A stretch of DNA of 64,000 bases from DASRHK01 sp963776465. Lineage in GTDB: Bacteria > Pseudomonadota > Gammaproteobacteria > Nevskiales > Nevskiaceae. Positions 1 through 8,678 of the stretch are shown piece by piece (the first letter of the stretch is position 1; every line of letters begins with the position of its first letter). Where the stretch lies: contig CAVZMV010000002.1 of NCBI GenBank assembly GCA_963776465.1, positions 1,798,001 to 1,862,000 of the forward strand, read 5' to 3'. The translations under genes were made by a program, and so were the position numbers. The notes under the pieces were generated by a model. It saw only the letters and a program-made list of their open reading frames with translations. It was not told where the DNA came from and did not search any database.

Positions 1-2544
1 GTCGGCGACAAGCTGGACGCTGCCGCCTTCCGCGCCAAGTGCCGCGAGTACGCCACCGAGCAGGTGTCGCGGCAGCGCACCAGCTTCAAGCGCCTGGGCA
101 TCCTCGCCGACTGGGAGCGCCCTTATCTGACGATGCACCCGGCCTTCGAAGCCGAGCAGCTGCGATGCCTCGCGCAGATCGTCGAGAACGGCCACGTGGT
201 GCGCGGCTTCAAGCCGGTGCACTGGTGCCTGGACTGCGGCTCTTCGCTGGCCGAGGCCGAGGTCGAATACGAGGACAAGAAGTCGCCTGCGATCGACGTG
301 AAGTTCGCGGCTGTGGACCCGGCGGACTTGGCACAGCGCTTCGCGCTGCCCTCTCCCCCGGCCCCTCTCCCGCGAGCGGGCGAGGGGAGCATTTCATTCG
401 TCATCTGGACCACCACGCCCTGGACGCTGCCCGCCAACCAGGCCATCGCTGCGCATCCCGAGCTGGACTACGTGCTGGCGGAGCTCGGCGAGCATGGCCG
501 CGTCGTCGTCGCGGAGGGCTTGCTCGAAGCTGTCGCTGCTCGCGTCGGCGCGCGTGCCACCGTCTTGGCAAAGGCCAAGGGCACGATGCTGGAAGGCGCC
601 AAGGCTCAGCACCCATTCGCGGATCGGCAGGTGCCGATCGTGCTGGCGACCCACGTGACGCTCGATGCCGGTACCGGCCTGGTGCACACCGCGCCCGCGC
701 ACGGCGTGGAGGACTACACGGTTGGCCTGCATTACAAGCTGCCGGTCGACAATCCGGTCGCGTCGAGCGGCAAGTTCATCGACGGCACGCCGGTCGTCGC
801 CGGCATGCACGTGCGCAAAGCCGAGGAGCCGTTGCTCGCGGAGCTGAAGACTCGCGGGGCGCTGCTGCACCTGGCGCAGATCACGCACAGCTATCCGCAC
901 TGCTGGCGCCACAAGTCGCCGCTGATCTTCCGTGCCACGCCGCAATGGTTCATGTCGATGGAGGCCGCCGGCCTGCGCATGCACGCGCTCGAGGCGATCG
1001 AGAAGACGCACTGGATCCCGGAGTGGGGGCAGGCGCGCATCTACGAGATGGTCGCCGCGCGGCCCGACTGGTGCATCTCGCGCCAGCGCCACTGGGGTGT
1101 GCCGCTGGCGGTGTTCGTCGACCGTGACAAGCAGGAATTGCATCCGGATACGCCGGCGCTGCTGCGCAAGATCGCCGACCGCGTCGAGAAGGAAGGTCTC
1201 GAGTGCTGGTTCGGCAGCACGCCCGACGCCTGGGGCGTCGACGCCGCGCGCTACGACAAGTCCACCGACACGCTCGACGTCTGGTTCGACTCGGGCGTGG
1301 TGCATCAGTGCTCGTTCGTCTCGACCGGCAATCCGGCGCCGGATTACGCGGCCATCGACAGCGCTGCAAATCACGATCCCCAGACCGGCAAGAACGGCGT
1401 CGCGACGCCGGTGTTCTATCTCGAAGGCTCGGATCAGCACCGCGGCTGGTTCCACTCCTCCTTGCTCGCGCGCGTGGCGATGGACACGCACCCGCCGTAC
1501 ACGCACGTGCTCACGCACGGCTTCACCGTCGACGAGCAGGGACGCAAGATGTCCAAGTCGCTCGGCAACGTCATCGCGCCGGAGGAGGTGCTGAAGTCGC
1601 TCGGCGCCGACGTGCTGCGCCTGTGGGTCGCCGCCTCGGACTACTCCGGCGAGATCGCGATCTCGCAGGCCTTGCTCGCGCGGATGTCCGACGCGTATCG
1701 CCGTATCCGCAACACTGCGCGCTACCTCATCGGCAATCTGGCGGGCTTCGATCCCGCGAACGACCTCGTCGAGCCGGGCCAGATGCTGGCGGTGGACCGC
1801 TGGGCGCTGCAGCAGGCTTCGACGCTGCAGGAGGAGATCCGGTCCGCGTACCGCAAGCAGGAGTTCCACCTCGTCTTTCACAAGCTGCACAACTACTGCG
1901 TCAACGACCTGGGCGGCCTGTACCTCGACATCCTCAAGGACCGGCTCTACACGATGCCGACCCGGAGCGTCGGCCGGCGCTCGGCGCAAACGGCGATGTT
2001 CCACATCGCCGAGGCGCTGGTGCGCTGGATCGCGCCGATACTGTCATTCACCGCCGACGAGATTTGGCAGGCCTTGCCGGGCGATCGCTCGGGCAGCGTC
2101 TTCGCCGCGCGATGGCACGAGCTGCCGAAGGTTCAGGAGACGACGGTCGACTGGCCGCGCCTGATCGCCGTGCGCGACGGCGTCAAGAAGGTGCTGGAGG
2201 ATCTGCGCGTGAAGGGGCAGATCGGATCGGGCCTCAACGCCGAGATCGAGCTGCATGCCAACGGCGAGATCGGCAAGGCGCTCGCCGCCGTCGGCGACGA
2301 GCTGCGCTTCTGGTTTATCACCTCGGATGCGCGGCTGTCCGCGTCCAGACCGGGTGACGGTGCCGAGGCGAAGCTCGAGACGGGCGACACGATCTGGATC
2401 CACGCCCGCGCGAGCGCGGCGCAGAAGTGCGACCGCTGCTGGCACCAACGTCCCGATTTCGGGCGCGACCCGGCGCATCCGACAATCTGCGGCCGATGCG
2501 TCGACAATATCGGCGGCTCCGGCGAGCGCCGGCTCTACATCTAG
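1..2544 (+). CDS. ileS: Isoleucyl-tRNA synthetase, 5' end cut by window edge
   Basis: This class I aminoacyl-tRNA synthetase charges tRNA-Ile in the cytoplasm. The frame is open from base 1, so the N-terminus and the HIGH motif lie outside the window. What remains begins at the end of the catalytic half. It then shows the CP1 editing domain with the Thr-rich WTTTPWTLPAN signature (about 409–440), the GRKMSKS nucleotide-binding loop (1540–1560), the anticodon-binding helices and the C-terminal zinc finger CxxC...CxxC (2428–2505). An in-frame palindromic repeat at 350–388 adds a Pro/Ala-rich stretch just before the editing signature. lspA follows after 11 bases, the usual ileS-lspA order. Family assignment is certain. 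Confidence 0.98.
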   Translation, partial: VGDKLDAAAFRAKCREYATEQVSRQRTSFKRLGILADWERPYLTMHPAFEAEQLRCLAQIVENGHVVRGFKPVHWCLDCGSSLAEAEVEYEDKKSPAIDVKFAAVDPADLAQRFALPSPPAPLPRAGEGSISFVIWTTTPWTLPANQAIAAHPELDYVLAELGEHGRVVVAEGLLEAVAARVGARATVLAKAKGTMLEGAKAQHPFADRQVPIVLATHVTLDAGTGLVHTAPAHGVEDYTVGLHYKLPVDNPVASSGKFIDGTPVVAGMHVRKAEEPLLAELKTRGALLHLAQITHSYPHCWRHKSPLIFRATPQWFMSMEAAGLRMHALEAIEKTHWIPEWGQARIYEMVAARPDWCISRQRHWGVPLAVFVDRDKQELHPDTPALLRKIADRVEKEGLECWFGSTPDAWGVDAARYDKSTDTLDVWFDSGVVHQCSFVSTGNPAPDYAAIDSAANHDPQTGKNGVATPVFYLEGSDQHRGWFHSSLLARVAMDTHPPYTHVLTHGFTVDEQGRKMSKSLGNVIAPEEVLKSLGADVLRLWVAASDYSGEIAISQALLARMSDAYRRIRNTARYLIGNLAGFDPANDLVEPGQMLAVDRWALQQASTLQEEIRSAYRKQEFHLVFHKLHNYCVNDLGGLYLDILKDRLYTMPTRSVGRRSAQTAMFHIAEALVRWIAPILSFTADEIWQALPGDRSGSVFAARWHELPKVQETTVDWPRLIAVRDGVKKVLEDLRVKGQIGSGLNAEIELHANGEIGKALAAVGDELRFWFITSDARLSASRPGDGAEAKLETGDTIWIHARASAAQKCDRCWHQRPDFGRDPAHPTICGRCVDNIGGSGERRLYI
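350..388. repeat. REP-like palindrome inside ileS
   Basis: The arms CCCCTCTCCCGC (362–373) and GCGGGCGAGGGG (376–387) pair with one mismatch around a 2-base loop, preceded by CCCTCTCCCCCGG. This looks like a dispersed intergenic palindrome common in related genomes (from memory). Here it is read in frame as roughly LPSPPAPLPRAGEGS, about 9–10 residues longer than the matching segment of E. coli IleRS as I recall it. Confidence 0.75.
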
Positions 2545-2555
2545 GAATCCGTGAC

Positions 2556-3068
2556 TTGGGACTGACCTACAAGAACGTCTACTGGCTCTGGCTCTCGGCC
2601 CTGGTGATCTTCCTCGACCAGGTGACCAAGCAGATGATCGTCAAGAACTTCTCCTGGTTCGAGACCAAGGCGCTGATGCCGCACCTGAACCTGGTCTACA
2701 TGAAGAACACCGGTGCGGCGTTCTCGATGATGAGCAACGCGCCGGCCTTCGTCTTCGTGCTGCTGGGCGTGGCGGTGAGCGTGGGCATCCTGCTCTGGCT
2801 GCGGCGCAACCCGCGTGGCCAGGCCGTGGTCGCCGTCGCGTTCTGCCTGATCCTGGGCGGCGCGCTGGGTAACGTCATCGACCGCGTGACCCGCGGCTAC
2901 GTGGTCGATTTCATCGACTTCTACTGGAACACCTGGCATTTCGCGGCCTTCAACGTCGCCGACAGCGCCATCACCGTCGGTGCGGGGCTGCTGATCCTGG
3001 ACATGATCCTGGAGGGCCGCAGGGAGTCGCGCGCCAAGGCGCTGCAGAAGGGCAGCGGCGTAAAATAG
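2556..3068 (+). CDS. lspA: Lipoprotein signal peptidase (signal peptidase II)
   Basis: This inner-membrane aspartyl protease removes the signal peptide of prolipoproteins after Lgt has lipidated them. The protein is 170 aa from a TTG start at 2556. That start has an AGGA-type ribosome site overlapping the ileS stop and is the first start consistent with the family N-terminus; the GTG at 2551 is out of frame. Four hydrophobic segments are visible. The two catalytic Asp motifs are present, NVIDR (about residue 110) and NVADS (about residue 130), with the NTGAAFS motif between helices 1 and 2. It lies between ileS and ispH in an apparent operon. Confidence 0.95.
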   Translation: MGLTYKNVYWLWLSALVIFLDQVTKQMIVKNFSWFETKALMPHLNLVYMKNTGAAFSMMSNAPAFVFVLLGVAVSVGILLWLRRNPRGQAVVAVAFCLILGGALGNVIDRVTRGYVVDFIDFYWNTWHFAAFNVADSAITVGAGLLILDMILEGRRESRAKALQKGSGVK

Positions 3069-3076
3069 CGGCTGTT

Positions 3077-4036
3077 GTGAAGATCCTGCTCGCCAATCCC
3101 CGTGGTTTCTGCGCCGGCGTCGACCGCGCCATCGAGATCGTCGAGCGCGCGCTCGACGCGCTCGGCGCGCCGATCTACGTGCGCCACGAGGTAGTCCACA
3201 ACCGCTTCGTGGTGGAAAACCTCCGCGCCAAGGGCGCGGTGTTCGTCGAGGAGGTCGACGAGATCCCCGATGGCGCGACCTGCATCTTCTCCGCGCACGG
3301 CGTCTCCCAGGCGGTCCGCGCCAAGGCGACGTCGCGCGGCCTCACCGTGTTCGACGCGACCTGCCCGCTGGTGACCAAGGTCCACATCGAGGTGAAGCGC
3401 TACTCCAAGGAGGGGCGCGAAGTCGTGCTGATCGGCCACGCGGGACATCCGGAGGTGGAAGGCACGATGGGGCAGTTCGACGCGTCCCAGGGTGGCCACA
3501 TCTACCTTGTCGAGACGCCGGACGACGTCACCCGGCTGCCGGTGCGCAACCCGGCGCACATGGCCTATGTCACGCAGACCACGCTGTCGATGGACGACAC
3601 GGCGCGCGTCATCGACGCGCTGCGCGCGCGCTTCCCGAAGATCCACGGGCCGCGCAAGGACGACATCTGCTACGCCACGCAGAATCGCCAGGACGCGGTG
3701 AAGGACCTTGCTTCCAAGTGCGACGTGCTGCTGGTCGTCGGGTCCCGCAACAGCTCCAACTCCAATCGGCTGCGCGAGCTCGCAGAGAGCAGGGGAACAC
3801 CCTCGTTCCTGATCGACGGCCCGGCGGACATCCGCCCCGAGTGGCTCGTGGACAAGGAGCGCGTCGGCGTCACCGCCGGCGCGTCCGCTCCCGAAGTCCT
3901 GGTTCAGCAGGTCGTGGCCCGGCTGCGCGAGCTCGGCGGCAAGACCTCGGACGTCAATGAGATGAAGGGACGCGAGGAATCAGTGGTGTTCGCGTTGCCG
4001 CCGGCGCTGCGCAAGGCAGTCGCGGCGAAGACGTAG
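3077..4036 (+). CDS. ispH: 4-hydroxy-3-methylbut-2-enyl diphosphate reductase
   Basis: IspH (LytB) catalyses the last step of the MEP isoprenoid pathway, reducing HMBPP to IPP and DMAPP with a [4Fe-4S] cluster. The 319-aa product starts at GTG 3077, 8 bases after lspA. It carries the three cluster cysteines in FCAGV (C12), DATCPLV (about C96) and DICYATQ (about C195), plus the conserved HGVSQ and HPEVEGTMGQ motifs. Length and motifs are normal for the family. The stop codon is embedded in the start of a repeat element that separates it from the convergent pilin gene. Confidence 0.97.
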   Translation: MKILLANPRGFCAGVDRAIEIVERALDALGAPIYVRHEVVHNRFVVENLRAKGAVFVEEVDEIPDGATCIFSAHGVSQAVRAKATSRGLTVFDATCPLVTKVHIEVKRYSKEGREVVLIGHAGHPEVEGTMGQFDASQGGHIYLVETPDDVTRLPVRNPAHMAYVTQTTLSMDDTARVIDALRARFPKIHGPRKDDICYATQNRQDAVKDLASKCDVLLVVGSRNSSNSNRLRELAESRGTPSFLIDGPADIRPEWLVDKERVGVTAGASAPEVLVQQVVARLRELGGKTSDVNEMKGREESVVFALPPALRKAVAAKT

Positions 4037-4137
4037 GTCGGATGTAGGTCGGTTCAAGCGCCTTCGGCGCGGAACCGACATCAGTGTCGGCACCGCTACG
4101 CTTGAGCCGACCTACGCCCTTGAGCCGACCTACTGCG
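4033..4137. repeat. GTAGGTCGG inverted-repeat element between ispH and pilE
   Basis: A GTAGGTCGG copy begins in the ispH stop codon. The arm at 4044–4060 (GTAGGTCGGTTCAAGCG) pairs with 4099–4115 at one mismatch. A further right-arm copy at 4119–4133 overlaps the pilin stop. An inner hairpin, GCGCCTTCGGCGC-like, is also present. It could serve as a bidirectional terminator for the two convergent genes; there is no T-tract, so that is inference. Confidence 0.7.
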
Positions 4138-4567
4138 CCCAACAGGGCGCTTGCGAGGGGCTTCCTGGAACTATGCCGTCTGCGTCGACCGTCAGCGTCG
4201 CGCAGCTGACACCGCTGGCGGAGTCAGCGGTCTGGGACGTGCCGCTCACGGCGGTCGCCGTGGCGGTGTAGCCGGTCGCGGTCGGGCTGGTGATCGCCAG
4301 CGTGTACCAGCCGCCCGGGCTGGTGGTATTGCTCCCGAGAATCTGCGTGGTCGTGCCGTACGTGGTGTTGTTGGATCGATGGCGCTCCTGCGACAGCTGC
4401 AGCGCCCGCAGGGCCTGGATGCCGTCGGCGCGGCGGCTCTTGCGGATGGCGTTGTTGAAGGTCGGGACCGCGATCGAGACGAGGATGGCGAGTATCACGA
4501 TCGCGAACAGCATTTCCATCAGGCTGAAGCCGGCCGCCTGTACCTTGCGAGTCGGGTGTCTTTCCAT
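4130..4567 (-). CDS. Type IV pilin-like protein (PilE family)
   Basis: A type IV pilin or minor pilin, exported and assembled into the pilus by the PilBCDQ machinery, which is not in this window. The chosen ATG at 4567 gives 145 aa with a short basic leader. The prepilin peptidase site is G|FSLMEML, with Glu at mature position 5, followed by a long hydrophobic helix (AIVILAILVSIAVPTF). Two cysteines near the C-terminus probably form the pilin D-loop disulfide. It faces the fimT-pilW-pilX-pilV operon. Its position beside the minor pilins suggests PilE rather than the major PilA. Confidence 0.88.
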   Translation of the reverse strand: MERHPTRKVQAAGFSLMEMLFAIVILAILVSIAVPTFNNAIRKSRRADGIQALRALQLSQERHRSNNTTYGTTTQILGSNTTSPGGWYTLAITSPTATGYTATATAVSGTSQTADSASGVSCATLTVDADGIVPGSPSQAPCWAQ

Positions 4568-4711
4568 AAGGGCCCGCAGCATATCCCGCGCGCCGTTGGA
4601 TTGAACCTACTGATGCCCCGAGAAAACATACCGGTGCCGTCCATTGGTCTCGGGGTATCCCCAGACTCATCGCATCCCACACGTTCGTGGAAACAGCAGC
4701 GTACGGTACCC

Positions 4712-5230
4712 ATGAAGATGCTCAGGCGCGCTCGCGGGTTCACCCTGATCGAGATGATGATCTCGGTGTCCGTCGTGACCATCCTCACGATGGTTGCAGT
4801 CCCCAACATGCAGAGCATGATGCAGCGCCGCCAGCTCGAGGGCGCCGCCGGCGAGATCTACGCCAACCTGCTGCTGCTGCGATCGCAGGCGATCGAGAAG
4901 AACCACAGCGTCTTCGTCAACTTCACCGGCACCGGCACTGGCTGGACCTACGGCCTCGACGACGTCGCCAGCTGCAATCCCGCGACGACCAGCGATTGCC
5001 AGATGAACCAGTCGAACCGCGTCTACGCGGGCAGCGTCTGGAAGACGGTGACGCTTGCCCACCCGTTCGCGGGCAACAGCCTGTCGTTCGAATCGCGCAG
5101 GGGGTTGCCCTCCGCATCGGGCACGATCCGCATGACGTCCGTCGCCGGCGAGATCGACGTGACGGTCAGCCCCATCGGCTACGTGTCGATCTGCTCACCG
5201 CAGCGCCTGGGCGGCTACAGCGGGTGCTGA
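4712..5230 (+). CDS. fimT: Minor pilin of GspH/FimT type
   Basis: A type IV minor pilin (FimT/FimU, GspH superfamily) that primes pilus assembly and in some relatives binds DNA during uptake. The 172-aa protein begins at ATG 4712. It has a short basic leader, the prepilin site G|FTLIEMM (Glu5 present), a hydrophobic helix, and a GspH-like C-terminal domain with cysteines at NP-rich loops and in the final SGC. It is the first gene of a four-gene operon; the next gene starts one base after its stop. Whether it is fimT or fimU cannot be settled from sequence alone. Confidence 0.88.
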   Translation: MKMLRRARGFTLIEMMISVSVVTILTMVAVPNMQSMMQRRQLEGAAGEIYANLLLLRSQAIEKNHSVFVNFTGTGTGWTYGLDDVASCNPATTSDCQMNQSNRVYAGSVWKTVTLAHPFAGNSLSFESRRGLPSASGTIRMTSVAGEIDVTVSPIGYVSICSPQRLGGYSGC

Positions 5231-5231
5231 C

Positions 5232-5864
5232 GTGATCCTCCGGCGAAACCAGCAGGGCTTGAGCCTGATCGAGCTCATGGTCTCCATGACACTCGGCCTC
5301 ATGCTGATGGCCGGCATGCTGACCCTGTTCCATTCGGCGCTCCAGAGCAGCCGCAACCTCAATTCCGGCAAGCAGCTCGAGGGCGAGCTGCACGGCGCGC
5401 TCGATCTGATCGTGCGCGACCTGCGCCGTTCGGGGGCGATGGGTAATCCGCTGCGCCAGCTGCAGGGGGTGAACAATCCCTTTGGCATCGACGCCACCTC
5501 CGCCTACACGGGTGAGGCTGCCAATTCGTGCCTCACCGCCAGCTACGACCTGGACGGCGACGGCACCCTCGACACCAGTGGCACCGACGAGCGCTTCGGC
5601 TATCGGCTGCGGGCGAGCAAGATCCAGATGCGGCCGAGTGGCCAGGCCTGCACCGCCAACACCACGCCGGCCTGGAGCGACGTCACCACGCTGTCGCAAG
5701 TCCAGATCACCGGCTTGCAGTTCAGCGTCACCAGCACCGCGAGCCTGGGCGTGATGCTGCGCACGGTGCTCGTGACCATCAGCGGCCGCCTGGCGGCAGA
5801 GCCAACGGTGACGCGGACGCTGACCCGCAGCGTCCGCTTGCGCAACGACGGATACGTCCAGTGA
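5232..5864 (+). CDS. pilW: Type IV pilus minor pilin PilW
   Basis: Minor pilin of the PilW type, part of the initiation complex at the pilus base or tip. It is 210 aa, starting at GTG 5232 directly after fimT. The prepilin site is G|LSLIELM with Glu5, followed by a Met/Leu-rich helix. The rest is a PilW-like globular domain. The stop overlaps the pilX start by 4 bases (GTGA), indicating translational coupling. It is somewhat shorter than many PilW proteins, and the order here (fimT, W, X, V) differs from the usual fimT-V-W-X-Y1-E. Confidence 0.87.
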   Translation: MILRRNQQGLSLIELMVSMTLGLMLMAGMLTLFHSALQSSRNLNSGKQLEGELHGALDLIVRDLRRSGAMGNPLRQLQGVNNPFGIDATSAYTGEAANSCLTASYDLDGDGTLDTSGTDERFGYRLRASKIQMRPSGQACTANTTPAWSDVTTLSQVQITGLQFSVTSTASLGVMLRTVLVTISGRLAAEPTVTRTLTRSVRLRNDGYVQ

Positions 5865-7639
5865 AGCGCACGCCGGCAGCCCACAGTCAGCGCGGTGCCA
5901 CCACGATGCTCATCGCGTTGATGGTGCTGATGTCGCTTGCCCTGATCGGCATCACCGGCACGCGGCTGGCGATGACGCAACACCGGATTTCCGGCAACGC
6001 CGCGCGCCAGGACGCCGCGTTTGCGGCCGCAGAGGCCGGTGTGCAGAACGCGCTGGCCTATCTGCGTCCGAACCGCTCGTTGATGACGGTTACCGGCTCG
6101 GGCGGCTGGAACGACAGCAGCAGCGCCGCGAAGTGGCGCGACTGCGATACCAATGACACGGAGCTGCCGTGCGGCAACGGCACGCCGGCGCACGGCGCTG
6201 TGCCGGCCCGGGCCGGCGTAAACCTCTACAGCGGGACTTGGCGGCGGTACGGGCCGATACCCAACCAGAGCACCGGATTGCTCAACGGCAACTACGCACA
6301 CAACGTCGACACGTGGGTCCTGTCCAACACGCTCAGCGCGGCGGACAAGGATTTGCCGACGCTGATGGATTGCACGGTCCTGAACCTGACAGGGACGCCG
6401 GCAGCATTGTCGGCCACCGTCATGGGCACGGTGAACGCGGTCAATACGCTCCTGGCATTGCTCGGACCCATCGTCGGTTCGCCGAGGCTCCAGCCGCAGG
6501 TGTGCCTGCCGGTCAACTTCTCGCAGATGCCGTGGGGCACCTGGCCCTCTGCAGCCAATCCCAGCCTCACTCTCGTGTCGTGGGCGCGCAGCGACGACGT
6601 CGCTGGTGGTGAAGCCGTGGTCCAGCAGGTCGTGGCCACCGGGAGCCTGTTCGCGCACCTGCCGCCGGCGGCGATCATGGCTAACGGCACGGTGAGCTTG
6701 AGCGGCGACATCCGCGTCTGGGGCAACATGCGGCCGCCGACGGTGTCGCCGATGGATTTCTCGGTGCTCAATCTCAACAACGTCGGCCCCTTCAACGTCA
6801 CGTCGGCGATGAACACGCTGGTCGGCGGCAACGCCGCCGCTCTGGCCAGCAAGGTCAATCTGAGTTTTGCACCGACGCTCAATGTCACCTCGTCCGACAT
6901 CCTCGGCTTCGACTGGAACGTGACCTTCCCGCTGTCGATCTGGTCAGCGGCCAACACTTCTTTCGGCTTCACGAACTACTCGTCCCTCGGCGTCGTCAGC
7001 AGCGCGCGGACCTGCTATCCGCCCTGGGGTGGGTCGGCCAGCTCGACCTGCTTGCCGCTCTCGCAGAACGCGCGGGTCACCTATCTGGCGCTGCTCCCCC
7101 AGACTTCGCTGCTGGAGATGCCCGACGTCCAGGACCCCGTGAACATCGTCAGCACGATCAGCGGCCTGATCGGCAGCACGATCCCCGCGTTCCCCGCGGA
7201 CCTGTTCGACTTCACTTTTGGTTATCCGAGCGCGTCCTCGTCGCGGATCCAGGACCTGGCGACTGCTGCCGGCAACTGCTCCAGCATCGCGGCCGGCGGC
7301 TTCTACTGGGTGACCGGCGACTGCGCCCTGGCCGGCAGCATCGGCTCGTCTTCGCAGCCGGTCACCATCGTCGCTACCGGCAATCTATCGTTCGGCAACA
7401 ACACGGATTTCTACGGCGTGATCTATCTCCGCGGCAGCTCGGCCAAGACCATCACCGGTTACAACTCGGGTCAGCGGCCAACGATCCATGGTGCGATCCT
7501 GTCCGAAGGCGCTACCAACACCGGTTCCAACAGCTTCAACGTCGTCTACGACGTCAACGCCATCCGCAGGGCGGGCTATCTCAACGGGCGCTTCACCCCG
7601 GTGCCCGGCGGCTGGAACGACACCGCGGCGGGGCCGTGA
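5861..7639 (+). CDS. pilX: Oversized PilX-type pilus assembly protein
   Basis: The N-terminus (SQRGATTMLIALMVLMSLAL, then a FAAAEAG motif near residue 70) is the PilX N-terminal signature of type IV pilus assembly. The product is 592 aa, three times a usual PilX of about 170–200 aa. The extra C-terminal part (residues about 120–590) is Ser/Thr/Asn-rich with scattered Cys pairs and many predicted beta strands. The final 130 residues contain GNLSFGNNTDFYGVIYLRG and GAILSEGATNTGSN, reminiscent of a beta-helix-type repeat domain. It is coupled to pilW upstream and pilV downstream by 4- and 3-base overlaps. No pilY1 is present, so this region might take over a tip function (inference). Confidence 0.8.
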   Translation: MKRTPAAHSQRGATTMLIALMVLMSLALIGITGTRLAMTQHRISGNAARQDAAFAAAEAGVQNALAYLRPNRSLMTVTGSGGWNDSSSAAKWRDCDTNDTELPCGNGTPAHGAVPARAGVNLYSGTWRRYGPIPNQSTGLLNGNYAHNVDTWVLSNTLSAADKDLPTLMDCTVLNLTGTPAALSATVMGTVNAVNTLLALLGPIVGSPRLQPQVCLPVNFSQMPWGTWPSAANPSLTLVSWARSDDVAGGEAVVQQVVATGSLFAHLPPAAIMANGTVSLSGDIRVWGNMRPPTVSPMDFSVLNLNNVGPFNVTSAMNTLVGGNAAALASKVNLSFAPTLNVTSSDILGFDWNVTFPLSIWSAANTSFGFTNYSSLGVVSSARTCYPPWGGSASSTCLPLSQNARVTYLALLPQTSLLEMPDVQDPVNIVSTISGLIGSTIPAFPADLFDFTFGYPSASSSRIQDLATAAGNCSSIAAGGFYWVTGDCALAGSIGSSSQPVTIVATGNLSFGNNTDFYGVIYLRGSSAKTITGYNSGQRPTIHGAILSEGATNTGSNSFNVVYDVNAIRRAGYLNGRFTPVPGGWNDTAAGP

Positions 7640-8178
7640 TGAAAAGCCAGCGCGGCGTCGGCTTGATCGAGATCATGATCACCCTGGTGGTGATCAGCGC
7701 CGGCCTGCTCGCCTACGTGGGGATGCAGCGCGGCATCTATCGCGAGGCCAATCTGTCGACCGGCCGCGTCGTTGCCACTGAGCTGGCGATGGCCAAGCTC
7801 GAAGACCTGCGCGGCTTCACCTCGCTCTACACCAGCGGCAGCGAGTTCGCGTTCCAGGACATTGCCGCGAATGCTGGTGGGGCCAAGTCGGGCGGAAGCC
7901 TGATCCTGCCCAGCGGCAACGTGACCGTCGACAACCTCACGCTGAACCGCACGTGGAGCGTCAACAACTATTGGTACACGGCGGGAAATTCGGTCGCGCA
8001 GACATCCACTCCGTCGGGCAGCCCGATTCCGAGCTTCAAGATCGTGGAGGTCGTAATCACCTGGACCGAGCAGAGCGGCGCCAGCCAGCCCAGCAGCGGG
8101 ACCAGCAATCAGGAGCTGCACTTGTCGACCATCATCGCCGGCATCGAGCCCAAGCTGGTCGGGACGATCTTCCGCTAG
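7639..8178 (+). CDS. pilV: Type IV pilus minor pilin PilV
   Basis: Minor pilin PilV, which works with FimU, PilW and PilX in pilus initiation. It starts at ATG 7639 inside the pilX stop (a GTG at 7636 is possible) and gives 179 aa. The prepilin site G|VGLIEIM with Glu5 precedes a helix LVVISAGLLAYVGMQ and the family-typical region AMAKLEDLRGF. It is the last gene of the operon and converges with the DUF934 gene 5 bases downstream; no terminator is visible between them. Confidence 0.88.
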   Translation: MKSQRGVGLIEIMITLVVISAGLLAYVGMQRGIYREANLSTGRVVATELAMAKLEDLRGFTSLYTSGSEFAFQDIAANAGGAKSGGSLILPSGNVTVDNLTLNRTWSVNNYWYTAGNSVAQTSTPSGSPIPSFKIVEVVITWTEQSGASQPSSGTSNQELHLSTIIAGIEPKLVGTIFR

Positions 8179-8183
8179 CGCCT

Positions 8184-8678
8184 TCAGCGCTGCGCGCGGC
8201 GCTGGAAGATCGAGATCTGCCGGTCGGCAGCGCCTTGGTAAGGCGTGGTGAAATCCCGGAACGCTGCCAGGCAGGCCTGCAGGTCCTGGTCGGCGCGCGG
8301 CGCCATCGCGTTGATGCCGCAGCGCTGCATGTAGAAGATCTGGTCGCGCATGACGTCGCCGACCGCGCGGATCTCGCCCTTGAAGCCGAAGCGCTCGCGC
8401 AGCACGCGTGCCTGCGAGAACGCGCGGCCGTCGCCGAAGGCGGGGAACTCCACCGCGATCAGCGGACGATCCTGCAGCGTCGGCCAGAGCTGTACGACGT
8501 CCGCGGTGTTTGGGATGCGTACGCCGACGACCGCGTCGCCGGTCTTGAGCGCGTCGCGCGATTCCTCCCAGCGCTTGAGCGACAGGATCACGCGGCCGGA
8601 AGAGGGCAGCGGCGCGTCGTCGGCAAGGGAGATCCAGTCGTCCTCGACGATCTGCCGATCGCGGATGATCTTCGTCAT
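8184..8678 (-). CDS. DUF934 protein, sulfite-reductase partner
   Basis: A 164-aa DUF934 protein, a family found next to nitrite/sulfite reductase hemoprotein genes and assumed to help assimilatory sulfate reduction; no biochemical role is firmly known to me. Conserved features include the DGRAFSQARVLRERFGFKG block (about residues 85–105), the GDVMRDQ motif and a FQRRAQR-like C-terminus. Its ATG overlaps the cysI stop by one base (ATGA), so the two are translationally coupled. Cytoplasmic, with no signal peptide. Confidence 0.9.
   Translation of the reverse strand: MTKIIRDRQIVEDDWISLADDAPLPSSGRVILSLKRWEESRDALKTGDAVVGVRIPNTADVVQLWPTLQDRPLIAVEFPAFGDGRAFSQARVLRERFGFKGEIRAVGDVMRDQIFYMQRCGINAMAPRADQDLQACLAAFRDFTTPYQGAADRQISIFQRRAQR

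Noticed and set aside
394..2004. A long minus-strand open frame opposite ileS
   Set aside because: High-GC shadow of the real gene; Arg/Ala/His-rich composition and no domain.
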